A stretch of DNA of 64,000 nucleotides from Nectonema munidae (taxonomy: Eukaryota; Nematomorpha; Nectonematoida; Nectonematidae), in NCBI GenBank assembly GCA_030549495.1, contig JAUIRK010000786.1:62001-126000 (forward strand), read 5' to 3'. Under the pieces are notes generated by a model, which was not told the DNA's origin, did no database searches, and saw only the letters and a program-made list of their open reading frames with translations. How positions within the stretch are numbered: the stretch's first letter is position 1; each line of letters opens with the position of its first letter. Position numbers and translations under genes: made by a program. Below, piece by piece: positions 57,690-64,000 of this stretch.

Positions 57690-58967
57690 TTCATCTATAT
57701 ATCGTTGCATTGAGAATCCTGCTGCTGCTCAAGGCCATGCTGCCTTGAGTGCAGAGTCAAATAAGGCGTTAAAACTTGAATGTTCCCAACTTGAAGCGAA
57801 ACACCCAGAACACACAAAGAGGAATGTGGATTTTTTTAAAGAAAGGAACTCAAAAGTCAAGGACTTGATGCCAAGGAGTTTTATCATCAGGAGAATGCAG
57901 TCGTAATTTAGGTCTCATGAAATTCATGAGAGAATAGAAGCCCCAAATAATTGCAGAAACACATGTGAAACCCTGTATTTTGAAAGCAGTACATCCTTCT
58001 TAGGGAAGGTATTTGGCTTCACCGTTGTTCTCCTTTCAACTCGTGGAAGTAAGATCATGTTCTCAACTCCTTCCCTCTTAAGATACCTTCATTTAGCTGA
58101 CATTAAATACGAATTCTAGTTTTACAGTTCACTTGAAACCACTACAAAATCTAAAAATTAAAAACTTAAAACAATTTTCGAAAAGGCTTTCAATATGGAA
58201 GCCATGTGTGGTGTTTACGGATGGTGCGCCGGTTCTACGATTATAGCCAGGGTTCCAGTCAAAAGTAACAAGGTAACGCCTGAAGCCAAAGACATCAACT
58301 GCTATCGCCAGTAAGACTCTCTCCTTTACGTACTAATTGCTTGATTTTGTAACGAAAATTATAAATTATCTCAAAACTACAGCACTTAACACTTGACTTC
58401 AAAGAACTATATGAAAACAAATGCTTTAAAAAATTTTGTTATCGTGACCTCAAGAAATATTTAAAAAGATATTTTTATCTCATTTCAATAAAGGAGTAGG
58501 CATTGAAAATTGTTTGCGTGTTTTTTCAACATTATTTAACACCTGAACAACCTAAATTTGAAACTTCAAAAGACATTTTTACTTTTTTCAAAAAAATCTT
58601 CTAGCCATTGTGGTTAAACTGTAGAACTGGTGTCGGATAAGCAATCTTGGAAGTATCGCTATGCTTGAAATACTTCCTGGATTGATGGATGAGTCTCAGA
58701 TCCATCCAGCTTCAGCTTATGAACTTTTTATGGGAAATTAATAATTCACTTATTGGTGCCCATGTATTTTTTGTAAAATAAACTTGAACCAAGTTTTTGA
58801 TTTAGTATATAAATTAATAGATTCCTGAAAAAAATTTAGGTTATGTTTCTTACATTTTACTTAACGGAAGTAAACTAGTAAATCACGTTGCTGATAGTAG
58901 GGGGTCACAGGATTTTAAAATTTCGAGGCAGTGGTTTCTAATTTAAAAACATTGCGAACCACTGGTC
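57690..58967 (+). pseudogene. hAT (ZBED-type) relic downstream of RABL3
   Basis: The text AALSAESNKALKLECSQLEA, then KHPEHTKRNVDFFKERNSK is a decayed BED-finger region (family: MKPSKL.RHL..KHP.l..k...fF). Near 58,200-58,310 a VFTDGAP / APECK-like region corresponds to the hAT TDGA block. The right end at 58,932-58,967 reads CAGTGGTTTC ... GCGAACCACTG, giving a CAGTGGTTCGCAATG-type terminus on the reverse strand. No left end or duplication was placed. Inactive. Confidence 0.6.
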
Positions 58968-59340
58968 TAGACAAATGGAAAATAGGAACATGATTTCAAG
59001 TGTACCATAAAAAGGAAGGTGATAATACTAACGCTCCCTGTCCATTATCGTGTTACAAATGCCCCAATTGGTAAAATAAAACACACTTTGTATAAAATAA
59101 ATTATTTTGTACCGTGCCTAAATCATGGTGATTATAGTGGCAGAGGAAAGGATGACGTGTCATTTCGTTGCTGAAAATATGACCCCAAATATAACCACGC
59201 AATATTTCTTTGTTTTAATAATCCAGTATGCTATCCAATAAACCAGCTTTGAAAATAAAGGCCTACAAGGAAGAAACATGTTCTAGTAAGTTAACTCCAG
59301 TCATTATTTAGTTTCTTTTTTTAAAGCAGGAATTTTAAGA
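58968..59340. other. Spacer with a possible lone exon
   Basis: At 59,225-59,287 AATAATCCAG precedes an open stretch MLSNKPALKIKAYKEET that ends at GTAAGT, so it could be a single exon. No family was recognised, and it cannot be joined confidently to RABL3. Confidence 0.3.
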
Positions 59341-59344
59341 CTAT

Positions 59345-60062
59345 GAGCTTGGACTACTTGAGGAATACAATGCTTCTTCTCTTCATTCTTGGTGATAGCA
59401 AGAAAATCAGCAATCAAATTAACTGCGCTATCCACCAGATCGTTGACTACCTTGACGTTGTGAACAACAGCTCAGCCATTTTGATATGACACATGCGGCG
59501 ATCAATTTGGAGTTGTCAGCTTAATCTAAGTACTGTCGAGACCAAGGAGATCGAACAGAAGCCTTGATTTTTCCCAAGATGAGGCTTGGTGGACAACATA
59601 AACTCGATAAATACTGCAGCACCACGCGTTTTTCTTTCTTCTTGAATTCTAGAACCCGACTTAAAAACAGTGCTAGAGCAATGGCTTTTTCCGCCATAAT
59701 AAAGATGTCTGTACAGAGCAGTAGTGACTGCCTGAGAAATATCGGTATCAACCTTACTTTACTGTGTCAACTCCATATAGAATTGAAGCTCATTGGATAC
59801 TGCATCGTCACACTTGCTTGCTGTCAACGAGTATCGCACGTAGAACAGAGAATTGTACAAAATCCAACACAACTTTTCAATTTTACTCATTTTCCCATCA
59901 TCGGATGTCAGCAAATCTTGGAAGAACTTAATGTTTTCAGAACACAGACGCCTAAGTCTTCCTTTAACAATGTTCAGTGTTTTAAAGTTGGTCCTTTCCT
60001 TTAGTGACATACTATCTTTTTTGAACTCTTAGAACATTTCACACAAGATACGCGCCATCTTT
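59345..60062 (-). pseudogene. Decayed copy of an unidentified protein gene or repeat-encoded protein
   Basis: Minus-strand frames contain long protein-like text: LKERTNFKTLNIVKGRLRRL, SKIEKLCWILYNSLFYVRYS and VVLQYLSSL. A VKVVND ... VNLIADFLAITKNEEKK stretch follows near 59,450-59,390. I associate the last pattern with a repetitive uncharacterised protein seen in several invertebrates, but cannot name a domain. It is interrupted, has no introns visible and is probably non-functional. Confidence 0.45.
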
Positions 60063-62060
60063 GTTTGCTTATTTACGACCAAACAAGGCAGACGACTATA
60101 GTAATTCCTATTATTTAATTCATTGAAAGCAAGTTCCCTTTGGGAACATTGGTATAAAATGGGTCAAGTAACTCTTCTAGTTTCACTGAGACACGAAGAT
60201 AACATCCAATTATGCTATCAACATTCCAAGCTTTAACAAATCAAATGATGCATTGGATTGAGTGCTATTAGGAATTATGAAAATACAGAGGAGTTAACCT
60301 TCTATGAAGTCCAGATTTCCATTTATAAATATATTTCAAGGCAATATTTGAAATATTCCCATTTATATGAGTCTTAGTTAGTTACGTTAAATATAATTTT
60401 TTAAAAATTTTTACGAACAACCTCTACATCATTTTCTTAAGAGGTAGGACAAATAAAATTGTTATTTTTTATAGCATAAATTCTTACATTCGAGTATAAA
60501 GCATCCCTAGAAAGCACAAGAATGGTATACAGTTCTTTTCCATGTTTTTCTCATCTAGTATTGTTTCCAGATGGTGCAGGACGTTTCGTACCCAAAAATT
60601 GTATGTCGAAACCTCTTGAACTCGTTTACAAAACACGATATACACCATTCTTTCGTTATATGCGCACGTTGGGATCAGAAACACCTACCGCATATTAGCA
60701 ACCGTCATATCCGCCATCTCGGATCTCGTCTGAGAACGAGAAAGACATGAATATGCGAGATTCGGTGTTTGGGTTGTTTTTGGTATCTATCAACCGGACT
60801 TAGCATACAAAACAGGAAACGAAATTCAATACAGCAAATTTTATTGGAATTGATTCTCTCTTCTCGCTCTTGTCTGAATGCAAAATGCGATTCAGGCGAG
60901 GCGGAACATTCAAAATTGTGGACACGCATCTTCCCGTGTCTAGTCGGCTCGACTCGAAAATCATACAAAATGTCAAATGTTTTGGGCCAAGATGCCGCCG
61001 CATATTAAACGATTTTCATATTTTCCGAGCGCATTTTAGCGAAAGATTGGTATATAATAGATAAGTCTTGTAAGTTTTATTTTATATTCATTCCATTTTT
61101 GCGATGTTTCACGTTTCTGAACTGCTTTCAATTTTGATAAGTGTAATTAGTTTTATTAATTATTATCAATAAGATTATATTTAATTCTTAAAACTAAGTT
61201 CAAAACATACGTTTTTTGTGATCCCATTTAGTTATAAATTCTTTAAAATGAATATCCTTATTTTTAATCTATAATCTAATCTAACTATGTCGTCTATTAA
61301 TTCGTACCAAGAACACATGGAGAACTGAATGGCTGGAGAAAAAATCCACAAGTTCACTTAAAATATCTCAATTTCTGAACGAAGTGATGCTATCTAAAAC
61401 TTAAATTTTGAATTAATATATAAATTTTGTTTCTAGGTTGCTATTCATCACAAACAGAGGATATCAACACCACCCACAAACAACAATTTTTATACAACAC
61501 ACAATTTCAATAAAACTTTTTTATAAAGAATTTAAAAATTTTGATGCACATTTTATGTTAAAAGTTTTGACAACAATTCCATTATATAAAGAACACTGCA
61601 GCTTTATAAAATATTTACGGCTATAGAAAATGGTTGAACCATTTAGCATTATGATTATAAAACTTGATGAATGCACAAGCTTCACGTAATTGCTATGAAG
61701 GTTGGGTGCAGCGTAGAGGAGTGTCAAACAAAAAATTTAACAGAGTTATCCGCCACTTCTTCGCTTTCATAATCTTTTTGCTTCGTGTAAGTTGGTCCTT
61801 CAATACTCTCTTCCTATCGAAAAATGTTTTGAAATTAAAGGAAAATTTTATTAAAATGTGACTTACGGCAACGATTTTTTCACTTTGAATAAAAGCTGCA
61901 TTCTGTCGTTTAAGATCTGATCTAATGAGCACTATAAAGAATCGCATCGATTTTTATAAGTATTGGTTATATAAATAGGGATAGCACTGATGATTCATCA
62001 AAAAATATTTCCACAAAAAAATAACATTTTTATAGATCCTTATCAAAGCATAGAAAATAA
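60063..62060. other. Intergenic sequence, no gene recognised
   Basis: A GC-richer patch at 60,690-61,000 has open frames on both strands at once (plus 60,769-61,008, minus 60,705-60,968). None has a recognisable domain. CCGCATATTA occurs at both ends of the patch (about 60,688 and 60,997), hinting at a small repeat unit. The remainder is AT-rich. Confidence 0.45.
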
Positions 62061-62063
62061 GGC

Positions 62064-62069
62064 TTTATT
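62064..62069 (-). terminator. Candidate polyadenylation signal of the FLVCR-like gene
   Basis: TTTATT on the plus strand, AATAAA on the minus strand, 85 bp beyond the stop codon of the FLVCR-like gene. The call rests on position. Confidence 0.4.
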
Positions 62070-62153
62070 ATAAAGTGGCTATAAGATTCTTATTATTTTG
62101 ATATAAGAAATTTTTACATGATTTCTTTAACTGAGTAGGATCAAAGATATTTT

Positions 62154-63527
62154 TTATCTTATTTTTGTTAAGGAAATCGAAATGCTATTACTTATAGAAA
62201 TAAATTTATTCTGAAACTTTGCTTCTTCTTTATAATTAAATAAAAAGATAAACAAAAGAGTACTTGTCATAAAGGTGCCAGCTAGGAGAATTAACGCTAG
62301 GGAAAGGTTAGCCATTTTAATAGAAACACGATGAATAAGTTCCGCGGTACTGGTTGTCAAAATGATTCCAAAAAGCTTAATAAAAAAAATAAGTATTAAC
62401 CTAACACACTACCTAAGTCTATAGTTGAATACAAACAGTTAAGCATTATATCTTAAAGCTTAGAAAAACACTTCGATGTAAAGTGAACAGAAGGGACAGG
62501 CTGAGCTTATATATCGAACTTTGAACACAGGAACGTTCGATACAGAAATTGAATCCAAGACCTTGGACATCAAAAAATTTACTCCCGTCCCAAAAATGAA
62601 AATGCTTACTTGTGCGGAAGCATTGAGTAGTCCAGATGATGTTGACTCGGAGTGTGGATAAGTGATTTCTGCTGCAAATTCAAATCCAACGGGCAAGTAT
62701 CCATTCATAAAAACCCTGTATTATTATATTGTTTAATAATTCAATATAAAAACATTATACATTAAATGAATTTGGATATAAAAATGCACACAGTAATCAA
62801 AAAAGTTTTTCTTACCTATCTGGTCAACTTTTCATATTTTATTATTAGAAATAGGAATTAAGTTTAAATGCGATCACCGTGGAACCTCTGGTGGCTAACA
62901 CATAGATTCGCGAAAATTTTTATCAACAAATGTGGACTCATGTCGTGTACCGTTCTTCTAACTTGACAATTAGTCCTTATGCTACCCTTTATAATGTTTG
63001 TTTCTTTCTTAATAGAAATTTAAGGAACAAATTATGTTCTAACAGAGGTTCCATTGTAGTTTAGTTTATATACAATTGAAAAAATAATTTGGGAAGAGAG
63101 TAATAGATATCAATTATCAAATTTAGGTTACCCAAGTAGAGCTATGCTGAAAAATACAATCCATAAACCACCTAATGACAGGGTTAATGTGAAAATAAGC
63201 ATAAAAAGAAAGGACATTGCATATATTCCAATGGTTGTTTTCCTAAAAAAAGAACCTTCATTAGTTTAAAAGATACAACAGAACAAGACAAAGTACGAGA
63301 CTTGAAAGCTTTGGTTTTATCTAGGAACATTCCAGCAAAGATGGAACCAACAAAGCCGGCGAATACCATTGTTAAGCCCAACCATCCAATATAACTTTCA
63401 TGATTCTAGATGCAACGACGCCATTAAAATCACAAAAGCAAAAAAGTAGAACGGCTTACTGGATAAAATGGCTGCACAACTTGACTGAGAAGAGTGGATA
63501 TTGCATAAAAACAACCAGTATTGATGC
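62154..63527 (-). CDS. FLVCR-like (SLC49) major facilitator transporter, C-terminal five exons
   Basis: Minus-strand exons, in coding order: 63,527-63,460, 63,405-63,302, 63,242-63,132, 62,715-62,610 and 62,375-62,154. Phases agree at every junction, and the frame ends at a TAA at 62,154. FLVCR-type proteins are plasma or organelle membrane MFS carriers (haem, choline/ethanolamine). Diagnostic text: [18 protein letters not shown], then [20 protein letters not shown] with the MFS-like FLDKTKAF loop, then a TM segment [14 protein letters not shown]. Next are [36 protein letters not shown], and a last TM ([20 protein letters not shown]) with a short basic cytoplasmic tail. About 203 residues are present. 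The N-terminal half should lie past the right edge. One intron is only 54 bp (63,406-63,459). Confidence 0.92.
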
Positions 63528-64000
63528 CTAAATCGAATAAAATACGATCACATGTTGTAATGCTCTACTCAAAGTATAAAAATGTTATAAATAATGAATT
63601 GCTTTGAGAAAAATGTTATCGTTTACAAACATTAACAATTTAATACACACGCCATTTTAGTGTTTTTTTAATTCTATTTAGACGTAATTCAAATAAGATA
63701 AATCCTACTTTAACATTTTGTTTCTTTAATCAACACGATTTACTTTATATATTGCTTACAAGCATCCTTTTTAAGCTAAGTATCCAAGAGTCAAATGGAA
63801 AATCTAACAGAGGGATGTGTGGTACATGCCTATTTTTATCACCTAAATTTGGGAAATAAGTTTTGTTCGGAATCATTCAATAGTGTTTCATAGTTCCTCA
63901 AAAATATTCGTGTTTTATGGGTTGCGAAATCGGAACAAAATCACCGATTCCTGCTAATTTTCCTACTCCGACTTCACTTCTAATAAAACTAGCTTGCATT
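63528..64000. other. Probable intron of the FLVCR-like gene to the window edge
   Basis: The exon ending at 63,527 needs one carried-in base, so an upstream exon must exist. None was recognised in the last 473 bases. CCTACTCCGACTTC near 63,962 resembles the diverged low-complexity block at 49.2-49.45 kb and is probably a dispersed repeat. Confidence 0.5.

Noticed and set aside
59225-59287. Isolated exon with a GTAAGT donor
   Set aside because: Only 19 codons, no family match and no partner exons. Kept only as a remark in the spacer entry.
60690-61008. Overlapping open frames on both strands in a GC-richer patch
   Set aside because: None shows a domain, and overlapping frames on both strands suggest a composition effect or a noncoding repeat.

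Overview
This window is AT-rich animal DNA with spliced genes, introns from about 50 bp to several kb, tRNA-derived SINEs and many decayed DNA transposons. The protein families point to a bilaterian, and the text resembles an arthropod. A parasitic copepod (sea-louse-like) genome would fit the composition and repeat load, but that is inference. No bacterial gene, CRISPR array, rRNA or intact tRNA gene was seen.

Three host genes can be read by splice logic. (1) A Zic/odd-paired transcription factor lies on the + strand at 9.8-19.6 kb. It has six proposed coding exons with matching phases, an N-terminal ZOC-like motif, five C2H2 fingers with the tandem CWCH2 signature, and a FNEWY tail. A GC-richer stretch at 9.2-9.8 kb looks like its promoter and 5' UTR. 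(2) A RABL3-like small GTPase lies on the + strand from 55.98 to 57.3 kb, five exons. Its G3 and G4 motifs are altered and its 3' end was not found. (3) The C-terminal half of an FLVCR-like (SLC49) major facilitator transporter lies on the - strand at 63.5-62.15 kb, five exons, and continues beyond the right edge.

Most of the rest is mobile-element sediment. From left to right: a hAT MITE with a perfect 8-bp target duplication (1.7 kb); hAT-Ac-like relics (8.2-8.7 kb, and 11.3-12.4 kb inside the Zic intron); a Tigger/pogo element with recognisable ends (23.7-26.3 kb); a hAT MITE (28.4 kb); a Tigger end fragment (34.7 kb); a ZBED-type hAT relic (35-36.5 kb, - strand) whose sister copy lies in opposite orientation at 46-47.6 kb; a FLYWCH-MULE (37.1-38.2 kb) split by a 3.24-kb piggyBac-type element (38,249-41,491); a LINE 3' end (42.2-43.3 kb); a second Tigger/Jerky-like relic (43.7-45.3 kb); a LINE reverse-transcriptase fragment (50.3 kb); a piggyBac transposase relic (50.7-52.0 kb); a hAT MITE (52.1 kb); a ZBED-hAT element (52.9-55.9 kb); and another hAT relic (57.7-59.0 kb). 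A tRNA-derived SINE family has three copies (7.2, 22.4 and 56.2 kb).

The most unusual structure is the 3.24-kb piggyBac-type element. It has perfect 16-bp inverted ends and TTAA duplications but no coding sequence. Instead it carries two unrelated tandem arrays, about 152-bp and about 149-bp units, one in each arm. Also notable are a GC-rich 600-bp island at 29.15-29.77 kb with no gene, a three-copy repeat ending in AAAGGGTTAA, and a short near-perfect hairpin at 33.1 kb.
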